Shown: positions 47,948 to 56,847, counted from the first letter of the stretch. The stretch: 64,000 bases of DNA from Pseudomonas hunanensis (GCF_013393325.1 NZ_QJRC01000076.1:1-64000), one strand, 5' to 3'. Numbers and translations: made by a program. Notes: generated by a model not told the origin, from the sequence alone.

Positions 47948-49162
47948 TTAGCGGGAGGCGCCGCCGAAGCCGGGCAGGCGACCGTTCAGCGCAGCATGGG
48001 CCAGCAGGCCAATCACCAAGCCCCAAAAGGCCCCGCCAATGCCGAGCAGGCTGATATTCGCAGCCGCTGCCAGGAAGGTGATCAGTGCGGCCTCGCGTGA
48101 GCGGGCATCGGCCATTGCGCTGGCCAGGCTGGCGCCGATGGTGCCCAGTAGTGCAAGGCCTGCCAGGGTGGTGATGAAGGTGGCGGGCAGGGCCATGAAC
48201 ACACTCGCCAGGGTGACGCCGAACACCCCCACGAGGATGTAGCAGACACCGGCAGCGATCCCCGCCACCCAGCGCTTGCTCGGGTCTTCATGGGCTTCCT
48301 TGCCGGTGCAGATGGCCGCCGTGATAGCGGCGATGTTGAAGGCGTGTGAGCCGAAAGGGGCCATCAGCAACGAACCCAGGCCAGTGACCGCGACGATCGG
48401 GCTGGCGCTGGTCTTGAAGCCGTCATTGCGCAGCACCAGCATGCCAGGCATGTACTGCCCCGTGAGGGTGATCAGGAACAGTGGCAGGGCCACGCTGAGG
48501 GCGGCATTGACGGAGAACGTGGGTGCGGTGAACACCGGTGAGGCGAACTCCAGCCGTAAGGTTGTCAGGCCCACGTGCCCCTGTAGCAACAGGTAGCCCA
48601 GGCCCAGTAACAGAATGGCGACCACGGCGTAACGGGCGGTGAAGCGCTTGAATGCCACATAGGCTGCAATCAGCAGCCCGGCCAGGGCGGGGTCGACCGA
48701 CAGGCTGGCGAAGGCGCCAATGCCGAACTGCAACAGGATGCCCGCCAGCAGGCCGGCGGCAATGCCGCCCGGAACGAGCCGGACCAGGCGCTCGAACCAC
48801 CCGCTCAGCCCCAGCACCACGAAGCCTGCGGCTGACAGCAGGTACGCACCTACGGCCTCGCTATAAGGCACATTGGCCAGGGCGGTGACCAGGAACGCGG
48901 CGGCTGGCGTGGACCAGGCCGTGATGATCGGTTCGCGGCTGTACCAGGATAGCGCCAGGCCGCTGAGGCCGACGCCGATCGACACTGCCCAGACCCACGA
49001 TGACGTCAGTTCCGGGCTCAGCCCGGCCACTTTGGCCGCCTGGAACACCAGGATGAATGTACCGCCGTAGTTGACGATGACCGAAACGAACCCGGCTATC
49101 ACCGGGTGAAGGATGTCTGTCAGCTTTAACGGGGTTGCAGAGCTTTGTGCAGGCGCGTCCAT
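47948..49162 (-). CDS. benE: Benzoate/H+ symporter family permease (BenE-like)
   Basis: 404 aa, ~12 hydrophobic segments, NAT/SulP-like fold. The family marks FGSHAFNIAAITAAICTGKEAHEDPSKR and WSTPAAAFLVTALANV are present. Named BenE by similarity; here it is not next to ben/cat genes but in an operon with two aldolase-type enzymes, so the true substrate may be another carboxylic acid. Confidence 0.87.
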   Translation of the reverse strand: MDAPAQSSATPLKLTDILHPVIAGFVSVIVNYGGTFILVFQAAKVAGLSPELTSSWVWAVSIGVGLSGLALSWYSREPIITAWSTPAAAFLVTALANVPYSEAVGAYLLSAAGFVVLGLSGWFERLVRLVPGGIAAGLLAGILLQFGIGAFASLSVDPALAGLLIAAYVAFKRFTARYAVVAILLLGLGYLLLQGHVGLTTLRLEFASPVFTAPTFSVNAALSVALPLFLITLTGQYMPGMLVLRNDGFKTSASPIVAVTGLGSLLMAPFGSHAFNIAAITAAICTGKEAHEDPSKRWVAGIAAGVCYILVGVFGVTLASVFMALPATFITTLAGLALLGTIGASLASAMADARSREAALITFLAAAANISLLGIGGAFWGLVIGLLAHAALNGRLPGFGGASR

Positions 49163-49238
49163 GATGGCCTCTGGTAATGGTCAGGTGCTGCAGAAGTACG
49201 CTGCCCGTCAGCGACTGGCTGCCGGGCAGGTTTGAGGG

Positions 49239-50126
49239 TCAGTTGGCCAGCGCTACCAGCAGGCTTTTCAGGTAAGTGCTGCCCTGTCCATCCAGCGGTT
49301 GCAGGGGCAGGCGCGGCGCGCCGACATCCTGGCCGAGCATTTTCAGGCCGGCCTTGATGGTGGTGGGCAGGCCACGGCGGGTGATGTACTCCAGCAGCTC
49401 GTACTGGCGGTAGAACAGCGTGCGGGCTTCGGCCAGCTCACCGTGCTGTACGGCGTCCCACAGCGCCAGGTTCAGTGCCGGGATCAGGTTGGGCGCGGCG
49501 GTACACCAACCCGTTGCGCCGGCCACCAGGGCTTCCAGGGTGAGCGGGTTGCAACCGTTGTAGAACGCCACCTGCCCATCGGTGGCTTTGAACAGGCGGT
49601 GCATGCGCTGAATGTCGCCGGTGCTTTCCTTGACCATGGTCACATTGGGTACTTCGCCAAGGATGCGCAGGATCAGTTCCACCGACAGGTCGGTGCCGCT
49701 GGTGCCCGGGTTGTTGTAGAGCATGATCGGGATGTCGATGGCCGCGCCGACTGCTTTGTAGTGGGCAATCACTTCCGCTTCGGTGAGTTTCCAGTACGAG
49801 ATGGGCAGCACCATCACAGCGGTAGCGCCGCAGGCCTGTGCCAGGCGGGCGCGCTGCACGGTGCGCGCGGTGGTCAGGTCGGACACGCTGACCACGCTTG
49901 GCACGCGCCCGGCAATGCGTGCCTGGCTGAAGCGCACCACGGTTTCCCATTCGCTGTCGGACAAGTAGGCCCCTTCGCCGGTGCTGCCCAGCGGTGCGAT
50001 GGCATGCACACCGCCTGCGATCAGGCTATCGATGGACATGCCCAGGGCATCCAGGTCGAGTGTGCCGTCTGCGGTGAAGGGAGTGATGGTGTAGCCGATG
50101 ACGCCGCGAATTACAGAAGTAGACAT
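49239..50126 (-). CDS. DapA/NanA family lyase (dihydrodipicolinate-synthase-like)
   Basis: 295 aa (beta/alpha)8 barrel of the class I, Schiff-base family. GSTGEGAYL (47-55) is the carboxylate-binding loop, Tyr-137 (MLYNNPGTSG) the relay and Lys-166 (TMVKESTGD) the Schiff-base lysine. Housekeeping DapA is usually elsewhere; being in an operon with a class II aldolase gene and transporters, this copy more likely cleaves or dehydrates a pyruvate-type substrate. 44 bp from the aldolase gene and 76 bp from benE. Confidence 0.88.
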   Translation of the reverse strand: MSTSVIRGVIGYTITPFTADGTLDLDALGMSIDSLIAGGVHAIAPLGSTGEGAYLSDSEWETVVRFSQARIAGRVPSVVSVSDLTTARTVQRARLAQACGATAVMVLPISYWKLTEAEVIAHYKAVGAAIDIPIMLYNNPGTSGTDLSVELILRILGEVPNVTMVKESTGDIQRMHRLFKATDGQVAFYNGCNPLTLEALVAGATGWCTAAPNLIPALNLALWDAVQHGELAEARTLFYRQYELLEYITRRGLPTTIKAGLKMLGQDVGAPRLPLQPLDGQGSTYLKSLLVALAN

Positions 50127-50170
50127 GACCAGGCACCTTTGCCGTTGTTGAGGAAAGAGTACAGCTTCGA

Positions 50171-50953
50171 TCAGCCCAGGCAGTCGCCATGGGCACGCAA
50201 GGCACGGCGCGCGTAGTAGCTGAACGCGGCACCATGACGTTTGGGGGTGGAGATCCAGTCGTGGGCTTCTTTGCCCAGTGCTTCGGGGATGGGGCGGATG
50301 TCACCGGCGCCCATGGCCAGCAGTTGCATCTTTGCCGCGCGCTCGAACAGCAGGGCGAGCACGCAGGCTTCTTCGATCGAACCACCGGCAATCAGCAAAC
50401 CGTGGTGAGAAAGCAGGATCGCGCGCTTATCGCCAATCGCCTTCGCGATGATTTCGCCTTCTTCGTTGCCCACCGGCACGCCGGGCCACTCCTTGAGGAA
50501 TGCGCAGTCGTCGAACAACGGGCACAGGTCCATGTGCGAGATGGCCAGCGGCACTTCCAGCATCGACAGGGCCGCGCTGTGCAGCGGGTGGGTGTGGATG
50601 ATGCAGTTGACGTCGGGGCGGGCGCGGTACAGCCAACTGTGGAAGCGGTTGGCCGGGTTGGCCATGCCACGGCCTTGCAGCACGGTGAGGTCTTCGTCCA
50701 CCACCAGCAGGTTGGAGGCGGCAATTTCGTCGAAGCCCAGGCCCAGTTGTTGGGTGTAATAAGTGCCAGGTTCCTGGGCGCGCGCGGTGATCTGTCCGGC
50801 CAGGCCAGAGTCGTGGCCGCCGTCGAAGAGGATGCGGCAGGTGAGGGCAAGTTTTTGCCGGGCGGTGTAGGTATTGTCGGCCAGCGCCGTCAGCATCTGC
50901 TGCTGGGCGAGTTTGACCAACTGGTCCTTGGGGGTGTGCATGGTGGTCGTCAT
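50171..50953 (-). CDS. Class II aldolase/adducin family protein
   Basis: 260 aa, zinc-dependent aldolase fold (AraD/FucA type). Zinc ligands His-120 and His-122 (IIHTHPLHSAAL) and the later LLSHHGLLIAGGSIEEA are present. Family members act on sugar phosphates, or lose the aldolase reaction to become decarboxylases or epimerases. The start at 50953 gives MTTTMHTPKDQLV; the open frame further upstream has no start with a ribosome site. First gene of the aldolase-dapA-benE-MFS operon. Confidence 0.85.
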   Translation of the reverse strand: MTTTMHTPKDQLVKLAQQQMLTALADNTYTARQKLALTCRILFDGGHDSGLAGQITARAQEPGTYYTQQLGLGFDEIAASNLLVVDEDLTVLQGRGMANPANRFHSWLYRARPDVNCIIHTHPLHSAALSMLEVPLAISHMDLCPLFDDCAFLKEWPGVPVGNEEGEIIAKAIGDKRAILLSHHGLLIAGGSIEEACVLALLFERAAKMQLLAMGAGDIRPIPEALGKEAHDWISTPKRHGAAFSYYARRALRAHGDCLG

Positions 50954-51017
50954 GGGCGGTACCTGCTTGATGAAAGGCTGAGTGACCAGGGGTGTTTCCA
51001 GGACACTTGGCGATCTT

Positions 51018-51036
51018 AATGACACCTTGTGTCATT
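51018..51036. promoter_or_regulatory. Perfect 19-bp dyad, candidate operator of the aldolase operon
   Basis: AATGACAC-CTT-GTGTCATT, fully symmetric outside the 3-bp centre, 65 bp before the aldolase gene and 101 bp before the divergent GNAT start. A further GTGACAC half-site is at ~51049-51055. No regulator gene lies beside it, so the protein that would bind it is unknown. Confidence 0.55.
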
Positions 51037-51136
51037 TTCAAGCTTTGCGTGACACCTCCGCGTGACAGCTTTGCAACCTCATGCTCGCAAGCTTGCTGCC
51101 CTCATAACCATGAACCGGTCGTGGCAGGCGAGTACC

Positions 51137-51610
51137 ATGAGCAGATCCAACCCTCGATACGGTCTAAGCATGTTTCTGGATTTACACGTGCGGCTCGCTT
51201 GCGAAGCCGACCTCGATGCACTCTTTGCGCTGGATGTTATTGCGCAGCGCGAAGAAAGCCGGCGGGCATTCATTGCCCACTCGGTAGCCTGCGGCCATTG
51301 CTGGGCGGCAACGGACGCTGCCAACACTGCGGTGCTCTTGGGTTATGGCGTACTGGACAAGTCGTTTTTCGGGCAGGACTTCATTGCGCTGGTGGTGGTA
51401 GGGGATTCGGCGCGTCGCCGTGGCGTAGGCGCAGCCATTCTGCGTGGGCTGGAATCCCGGTCCTTTGGTACCAAGTTGTTCACCTCGACCAACGCGTCGA
51501 ACCTGCCGATGCAGGCGCTGCTTGCAAAGTGCGGTTTTATCGGCAGTGGTCAGGTTGAAAACTTGGACGAAGGTGACCCAGAGCTTGTTTTTGTAAAGAT
51601 AAGGCCCTGA
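51137..51610 (+). CDS. GNAT family N-acetyltransferase
   Basis: 157 aa from the ATG at 51137, which has an AGGCGAG stretch before it; a later ATG at 51170 (MFLDLHVRLACEADL) matches where the fold begins and is the alternative. The acetyl-CoA loop is seen as VVVGDSARRRGVGAAILRGLE (the R/QxxGxG/A motif), and TSTNASNLPMQALLAKCGFIGSG forms the C-terminal motif B. Substrate unknown. Divergent from the aldolase operon and convergent with the mannitol-phosphate gene. Confidence 0.8.
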   Translation: MSRSNPRYGLSMFLDLHVRLACEADLDALFALDVIAQREESRRAFIAHSVACGHCWAATDAANTAVLLGYGVLDKSFFGQDFIALVVVGDSARRRGVGAAILRGLESRSFGTKLFTSTNASNLPMQALLAKCGFIGSGQVENLDEGDPELVFVKIRP

Positions 51611-51619
51611 TGCGCGAAA

Positions 51620-51638
51620 ACACCGGCAAAGCCGGTGT
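51620..51638. terminator. Bidirectional hairpin between GNAT and mtlD-like genes
   Basis: ACACCGGC-AAA-GCCGGTGT (51620-51638), 8-bp perfect stem 10 bp after the GNAT stop, in the gap between two convergent genes. No long T tract. Confidence 0.5.
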
Positions 51639-51712
51639 CATCTGCCACGTTGGATACTTCGCAGGTGAACCCGCACCTACAGGGCATAGCCCGTTGCTGC
51701 GGCGTCAATGGT

Positions 51713-53857
51713 TCAAGCGCCTATGCAAAGGTCGTCCAGGCGGTTTGCTACATCCCTTTGCGGGTACTGCCGGAAAGCGTCTGAAATGGCGCTGATCAGC
51801 TGCGCGTCCGTGATCGGGTCCAGCCCAGGAAAACGCTTGCCATTACAGTCAACGTCATGGGTAAGCACAGCCTCGACACTGGCGCCGTTGTCCCTGTAAA
51901 CCTGCCTGATGGCCTGGGCCTCCAGCGCTTTGTCGTCCTTGCAGCGCAGGGCATGGTGAATGGCCAGGGCGGCGCCAAAGGCCAGCGCCGGGGTTTCAAT
52001 ACCCTGCTTGCGGGCAAGGTCGATGCTGCTGAGGATGCGTTCGTTGCGTTGTAGCTTGCGCAACGGGTCGCGTCCCACCCGGGCGCAAGGGTCTTTGAAC
52101 GAGGTTTTACAGCGCTCCAGGAAGGTATCGGCAAAACGGCTGACCACCTCTGCCATTTGCGGGTACTCCGCCACCAGTGCGGGGCCGACTTCCTGGCGAA
52201 TCAGGCGCTCGGCCAGCTCGCATACGCGCGCGTCGCCCATGCCTTGGCCTACCGAGTCATGGCCCAGCAGGCTGGCGTACCAGGCAACGATGGCGTGCGG
52301 GCCGTTCCACAGGCGGTTCTTGATGACCTGGATCTGGGCAATGTCAGGCACCGTCTTCACCTGGCGCAGGCGTTCGAGCAGGTCGCTGCCGTGCTCTACA
52401 TACAGCGGCATGTCGGGCTCGCTGTTGAACAGGATCAGGTGCAGCTGGCTCATTGCGCTGCTGGGCTGGGCAAAGGGCCTGAAGCGCCCGATCAGGCGTT
52501 CGTATTCAGGCACTGGCGTCGATGCCTTTGTGGCAACTGCCGGCTCGTCTTCCAGGCTGTTCTGGAACATCTGCGACTTGATGCGCAGTTGCCGCACCAG
52601 TGCGTCGTTGCTGAGCTTGGAGACGATGCGGCTGACCACCGTTTCGGCGAAATGGGTCTTTTCCAGCACTTGCTTGCCGATGGCTGGCGGGCACAGCAAG
52701 GCCAACTCCGCTTGCACATGGCGGCGCACGAACGCGGCGCCGCCCACCTTGTTAAGCACGATCAGCAACGTAAGCTCACGGCCACGTCGTTCGAAACGTT
52801 GCAGCAGCCCTTTGGCAATCACCTTCGCCTGGTTGCGGATGGCCTGCTCGGGCAGGCTCAGGCCGATGATTTCGGCCGTGGTGTACATGCCGATTACCGC
52901 GTCGTCATCGTCCAGGTCGATCATGCGCACGTTGTCGATGGTCTGGTCGAACGATGTAGCCCCATAGCGCACGCTGTAGCGGCCGAAGGCATTGACGCTT
53001 TCGCGCAGCATGCGCGAGCGCGTCGCGGCGATGATTTCACAAGGCCGGGTGTAGCCATCCCAATGGGAAAAGACCTGCGTCAGGTAGCCACCCCCGATGG
53101 CGCCGAAACCATGAATGCCCACGCGGAACTGGTTCATGGAGGCCGGGAAGCTTTCGTTCAGTTCGGGCATGCCCAGGTCGGGAACGCACTCGCTCAAGTC
53201 GGCCAGGAACTCGGTCATGCTGCGGTAGGCCTTGAGCGCGGCCGCCTTGATTTCTGGGGCAGGCGGTTTGATGTCCTCGATCAGTATCGCCTGGCCTTCA
53301 GCACGGATGGCCGACAGCATGCCGTTCTCCGAATCTTCGACCATGAAGCATTGGCCAGGCTCGCAATTGAGCGCGCGGGCAGCTTTCAGGAAAATCTCGG
53401 GGTGGGGTTTGCCCTGGCTGACTTCATCGCCACAGACGGTGATGTCGAAGTACTTCAGCACGTTGGCGTTGATCAGGTATTCCTCGGCAATGGCACGGCG
53501 ACTGGACGTGGCCACCGCCATGGTCAAGCCCGATTTGCGCAGGCGTTCCAGTACCTCCAGCAGGCCGGCCTTGATCGGTACGCCGTGATTGCGCACGTAC
53601 GCCAGCTCAAGTTCATCCGCGCGTTTGCGGATCTCGGTGTATGGGAAGTCTTCACCGTTATGCGCCTTGGCCAGGGCCTCGGCTTTTTTCGCGCTCAAAC
53701 CCAGCGAGCCGATCAAAGTGTCCTCGCTCAGCGCTTTGCCGAAGATTTCAAGAGAGGCTTGCTTGAGTGTCTTGAAGCGCAAGCGTTCGGTGTCGAAGAG
53801 GGTGCCATCCATATCGAAGATGGCGCTGAGAAGCTGTTTACCTTGGAAGAAAAGCAT
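51713..53857 (-). CDS. mtlD: HAD phosphatase / mannitol-1-phosphate dehydrogenase fusion
   Basis: 714 aa in two parts. Residues 1-~225 are a HAD phosphatase with FDMDGTL (Asp-15, Asp-17), VATSS (Thr-117), Lys-150 and VEDSENG (Glu-174, Asp-175). Residues ~240-714 are a polyol-specific long-chain dehydrogenase: Rossmann GIHGFGAIGGGYL (~248-260) and the catalytic KxxxxNxxH set at Lys-513, Asn-518, His-521. The same order is known from the Acinetobacter baylyi MtlD, which makes mannitol from fructose-6-phosphate as an osmolyte. The start at 53857 was chosen by HAD alignment. Confidence 0.85.
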   Translation of the reverse strand: MLFFQGKQLLSAIFDMDGTLFDTERLRFKTLKQASLEIFGKALSEDTLIGSLGLSAKKAEALAKAHNGEDFPYTEIRKRADELELAYVRNHGVPIKAGLLEVLERLRKSGLTMAVATSSRRAIAEEYLINANVLKYFDITVCGDEVSQGKPHPEIFLKAARALNCEPGQCFMVEDSENGMLSAIRAEGQAILIEDIKPPAPEIKAAALKAYRSMTEFLADLSECVPDLGMPELNESFPASMNQFRVGIHGFGAIGGGYLTQVFSHWDGYTRPCEIIAATRSRMLRESVNAFGRYSVRYGATSFDQTIDNVRMIDLDDDDAVIGMYTTAEIIGLSLPEQAIRNQAKVIAKGLLQRFERRGRELTLLIVLNKVGGAAFVRRHVQAELALLCPPAIGKQVLEKTHFAETVVSRIVSKLSNDALVRQLRIKSQMFQNSLEDEPAVATKASTPVPEYERLIGRFRPFAQPSSAMSQLHLILFNSEPDMPLYVEHGSDLLERLRQVKTVPDIAQIQVIKNRLWNGPHAIVAWYASLLGHDSVGQGMGDARVCELAERLIRQEVGPALVAEYPQMAEVVSRFADTFLERCKTSFKDPCARVGRDPLRKLQRNERILSSIDLARKQGIETPALAFGAALAIHHALRCKDDKALEAQAIRQVYRDNGASVEAVLTHDVDCNGKRFPGLDPITDAQLISAISDAFRQYPQRDVANRLDDLCIGA

Positions 53858-53935
53858 CGAGTGTTGCCCCCGTGGGTGCGTCGGACATCTCGCCTGTAGC
53901 AAGCGAGTACGGCGTGTGAACTGCAGCGTCGGCAG

Positions 53936-54166
53936 TCAGGTCGGGGGCACGCGTTTGTCAGGTGCACGCTCAGGCGTGACACAGAGATAAGGCGGGGCAG
54001 AGCGGGGAGTGCAGAGGAGGTTTGCAACCTTTGAAGCGAGGCGGGCGGCGCGTTTGGCCTTGAGGTCACGCCCACTGGCTGCAGTCGGTTTTGCAGGCAG
54101 TGGGCGCAAATAGCGATGGATACGTGTGATTCCAAGCATAAGGTGGTTTGCGTCCTTTTTCGTCAT
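53936..54166 (-). CDS. Possible 76-aa basic protein, unknown
   Basis: MTKKDANHLMLGITRIHRYL..., rich in Arg, Lys, Ala and Pro, pI clearly basic. An AAGGA stretch sits 7-8 nt before the ATG, a good site. It fills the gap between the mtlD-like gene and the divergent DUF3144 gene. I do not know a family. The good ribosome site and position speak for it; the composition is close to GC-rich noise. Confidence 0.42.
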   Translation of the reverse strand: MTKKDANHLMLGITRIHRYLRPLPAKPTAASGRDLKAKRAARLASKVANLLCTPRSAPPYLCVTPERAPDKRVPPT

Positions 54167-54253
54167 GGGTGATCCTTTTTCAGCCTTGCACGTATGCGCC
54201 GCGACATGCAAGGCTTGGCCTCCCGCTCCAATCCCGCAACAAGGTGAACCGCA

Positions 54254-54550
54254 ATGACCCAAGCTACCGACCAGGCTTTTTATGACCGTGCCGATGCGCA
54301 CATCGAACTGGCGAACCAGCAGATCGAAAAGTTCGAAGACCTGGGCAAGGTAAGCGCCTCGCTGACCTTCGGTGCCGCCCGCTTCAGCGCCTGGATGAGC
54401 GCCCGCAGCTTCAAGAGCGGCGCCGAGCTTGGCGCCGCGCGGGAAGAGATTCTGAAGTACTTCTGTGAGCAGTACCGGATGATGCTCGAGGACAACCTTG
54501 ACGAGCATATCGAGCATTTTGACCAGTACATGCTGGGCAAGAACGACTGA
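54254..54550 (+). CDS. DUF3144 family protein
   Basis: 98 aa, all-helical, acidic: MTQATDQAFYDRADAHIELAN, the segment GAARFSAWMSARSF and a tail EQYRMMLEDNLDEHIEHFDQYM. Family members are small cytosolic proteins of unknown function. An AAGGTG site precedes the ATG. Monocistronic, divergent from the 76-codon frame. Confidence 0.85.
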   Translation: MTQATDQAFYDRADAHIELANQQIEKFEDLGKVSASLTFGAARFSAWMSARSFKSGAELGAAREEILKYFCEQYRMMLEDNLDEHIEHFDQYMLGKND

Positions 54551-54653
54551 GGCTGCGTGGGCATGCCTGCTCCCACAGGGATAGCGTATCCCTGCACTCA
54601 ACGCGGAACCTGTGGGTGGTCACAGATGAGGCAGCGGCAGGGTGGGCCAAGCC

Positions 54654-55547
54654 TCAGCGATTGGTCCATTTCTCCAGCAAGATCGAAACGAACTTCTCCG
54701 CCGCAGGCGACAACGATGCGCCGCGCCGGTATACCAACCCCAGCGTGCGGCTAACCTGCGGCTCGATCAGCGGCACGCTGACCAGCGTCGGGTGGTCGGC
54801 GTCGGGCATGGCCAGGCTGGGCATGGCGGACACACCCAGCCCGGCCTCGACCATGCCCAGCGACGTGGACAGGTGTTGCACTTCGTAGAACCATTTGGGT
54901 CGCAGGTTGAGCCCGGACAACGCGTGGTCCAGTAGCATGCGGTTGCCGCTCAGGCGGCCGACGCCGATCAGGCGGTAGTCAGCCAGTTCCGTCCAGGTAA
55001 CGGAGGCCCGGTTCGCCAGTGGGTGGTCGCGCCTGCAGGCCAGCACAAAGTGCTCTTGCACCAGTGTGACAAACTCGATGTCCGGGTGCTGGCCGCTCAT
55101 CATGTTGATGCCGAAATCGGCCTCGCCGCGCAGCACGGCTTCGAGCCCGTCGTTGGCGCTAAGGTCCAGCAGGCGAATGCGGATTTTCGGGTATTGCTCG
55201 TTGTAATCGCGGATCACCGACGGCAGGAAGTAGAACGCTGCGGTGGGGATGCAAGCAAGGGTAACCTGGCCGGTCTGGCGCTCGGCCAGCTCGCGAATGC
55301 TGAGGATCGAGTCTTCAAAATCATCCAGCAGGCGCCTGGCCTTGGGCAGGAAGTCGCGGCCCACGCTGGTCAGGCTGACCCGGCGGGTGGTGCGCTCCAG
55401 TAGCGAGGTGCCCAGGCCTTCCTCCAGCTTCTTGATCCGCCGGCTCAAGGCCGGCTGGGAAAGGTGAAGTGCTTCGGCGGCTTCGTGGAAACTGCCGAGT
55501 TCGGCGATTTTCACGAAAGATCTGATGTCTTGCAGCTCATATTCCAT
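54654..55547 (-). CDS. LysR family regulator of the PrpF/transport cluster
   Basis: 297 aa. N-terminal helix-turn-helix (ELGSFHEAAEALHLSQPALSRRIKKLEEGLGTSLLERT) and a two-lobed periplasmic-binding-like effector domain. It is divergent from the isomerase gene across a 147-bp gap, the usual arrangement in which a LysR protein activates the neighbouring genes. The probable effector is the substrate of that cluster. The start at 55547 gives MEYELQDIRSFVKIAEL; the frame is open further upstream. Confidence 0.9.
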   Translation of the reverse strand: MEYELQDIRSFVKIAELGSFHEAAEALHLSQPALSRRIKKLEEGLGTSLLERTTRRVSLTSVGRDFLPKARRLLDDFEDSILSIRELAERQTGQVTLACIPTAAFYFLPSVIRDYNEQYPKIRIRLLDLSANDGLEAVLRGEADFGINMMSGQHPDIEFVTLVQEHFVLACRRDHPLANRASVTWTELADYRLIGVGRLSGNRMLLDHALSGLNLRPKWFYEVQHLSTSLGMVEAGLGVSAMPSLAMPDADHPTLVSVPLIEPQVSRTLGLVYRRGASLSPAAEKFVSILLEKWTNR

Positions 55548-55694
55548 AAGAAAACCCGCTACTGTCGCCGTGTTTGATTGATGTTTGAATCGCAATAATG
55601 GCTACGATATTTGCATTGGATTGATTTATCCAGGCCTGTCACTCTTTTGCTCACAGCATCAATGATGTCCATTGATCAACAAGAGTGCAAAATC

Positions 55695-56774
55695 ATGCAA
55701 CGTATTCCTTGCGTACTCATGCGCGGTGGTACCTCGAAAGGGCCGTTCTTCCACGCCTGGGACCTGCCTGCCAATGTGGTCGAACGTGACGAGTTGCTGA
55801 TCAACCTGATGGGCTCTGGCCATGAGCTGGAAATCGATGGCATCGGTGGCGGCAGCCCGCAAACCAGCAAGGTGGCGATCGTCAGCCCTTCGTTGCACCC
55901 CGAGGCTGATGTCGATTACCTGTTCGTTCAGGTGATGGTTGCCCAGCGCCGTGTCGACACCGCGCCCAATTGCGGCAACATGCTGTGCGCCGTGGGCCCG
56001 TTCGCCATCGAGCAAGGCCTGGTCAAAGGGCAGGATGGCAAGACCTTGGTCCGCATCCGTAACCTGAACACCGGTACCTTGGTCAATTCGCTGGTGGAAA
56101 CCCCCGGCGGTATCGTGCGCTACGAAGGCCGCACGGCAATCGATGGCGTACCGGGCACTGCCGCCCCGGTGCACCTGACCTTTCTCGATGCCGTGGGCAG
56201 CAAGACCGGCAAGCTGTTCCCCACCGGCAAGGCCACGGATGTGATCGATGGCGTACCGGTAACCTGCATCGACATGGCCATGCCCATGATGGTCGTGCAG
56301 GCCAGTCAACTGGGGGTGACCGGATCGGAAACCCCTGCAGAACTCGACGCCAATGAAAAACTGCTCAAGCGCCTTGAAGCACTGCGCCTGAAAGCTGGCA
56401 GGGCCATGGGCCTTGGCGACGTCAGTGGCATGGTAATCCCCAAGCCGGTGCTGGTGTCTGCGCCACGCTACGACGGCACATTGCAGGTGCGTTACTTCAT
56501 GCCGCACAACTGTCACCGTGCGTTGGCCATCACCGGGGCGGTAGGGCTGGCGACTGCCTGCGTCAGCCTCGGTACGGTAATTGGCGACCTGCTTGGCGAG
56601 GGCGCCCGGCAGTTGACCGACGTGCGCCTGGAGCACCCGAGCGGCGGTATCGATGTGGCGCTGTCGCGCAGTGCTGCCGACGGCAAGACAACCCAGGTTT
56701 CGGTGGTACGAACCGCTCGGCGGCTCTTCTCAGGCTTTGTCTACGCCCCTACCTTGCGCAGGCTGGCAGGGTAG
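55695..56774 (+). CDS. PrpF/GalD family isomerase (4-oxalomesaconate tautomerase-like)
   Basis: 359 aa with the double diaminopimelate-epimerase-like fold. The N-terminal mark MRGGTSKGPFF and APNCGNMLCAVGPFA (Cys nucleophile region) are those of PrpF (2-methylaconitate isomerase) and GalD (4-oxalomesaconate tautomerase), which move a double bond in unsaturated tricarboxylates. The gallate or methylcitrate genes that usually go with them are not here. The start at 55695 begins MQRIPCVLMRGG as in homologues. First gene of a run with two carboxylate carriers and a porin. Confidence 0.88.
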   Translation: MQRIPCVLMRGGTSKGPFFHAWDLPANVVERDELLINLMGSGHELEIDGIGGGSPQTSKVAIVSPSLHPEADVDYLFVQVMVAQRRVDTAPNCGNMLCAVGPFAIEQGLVKGQDGKTLVRIRNLNTGTLVNSLVETPGGIVRYEGRTAIDGVPGTAAPVHLTFLDAVGSKTGKLFPTGKATDVIDGVPVTCIDMAMPMMVVQASQLGVTGSETPAELDANEKLLKRLEALRLKAGRAMGLGDVSGMVIPKPVLVSAPRYDGTLQVRYFMPHNCHRALAITGAVGLATACVSLGTVIGDLLGEGARQLTDVRLEHPSGGIDVALSRSAADGKTTQVSVVRTARRLFSGFVYAPTLRRLAG

Positions 56775-56847
56775 TCAAAGGCGGCATGCCGCCTGCTTCA
56801 TACATGCACCAAGCGCATCCGCACAATTTCAACAATGGTGATGCCCC

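Noticed and set aside
52157..53899. 580-codon open frame on the plus strand opposite the mtlD-like fusion
   Set aside because: The minus strand shows complete HAD and dehydrogenase motifs; the plus frame is a shadow.
55548..55694. LysR-type T-N11-A operator in the gap between the LysR and isomerase genes
   Set aside because: An imperfect dyad around CAATAATGGCTACGATATTTG is visible, but the T-to-A distance is not 11, so the call was not made.
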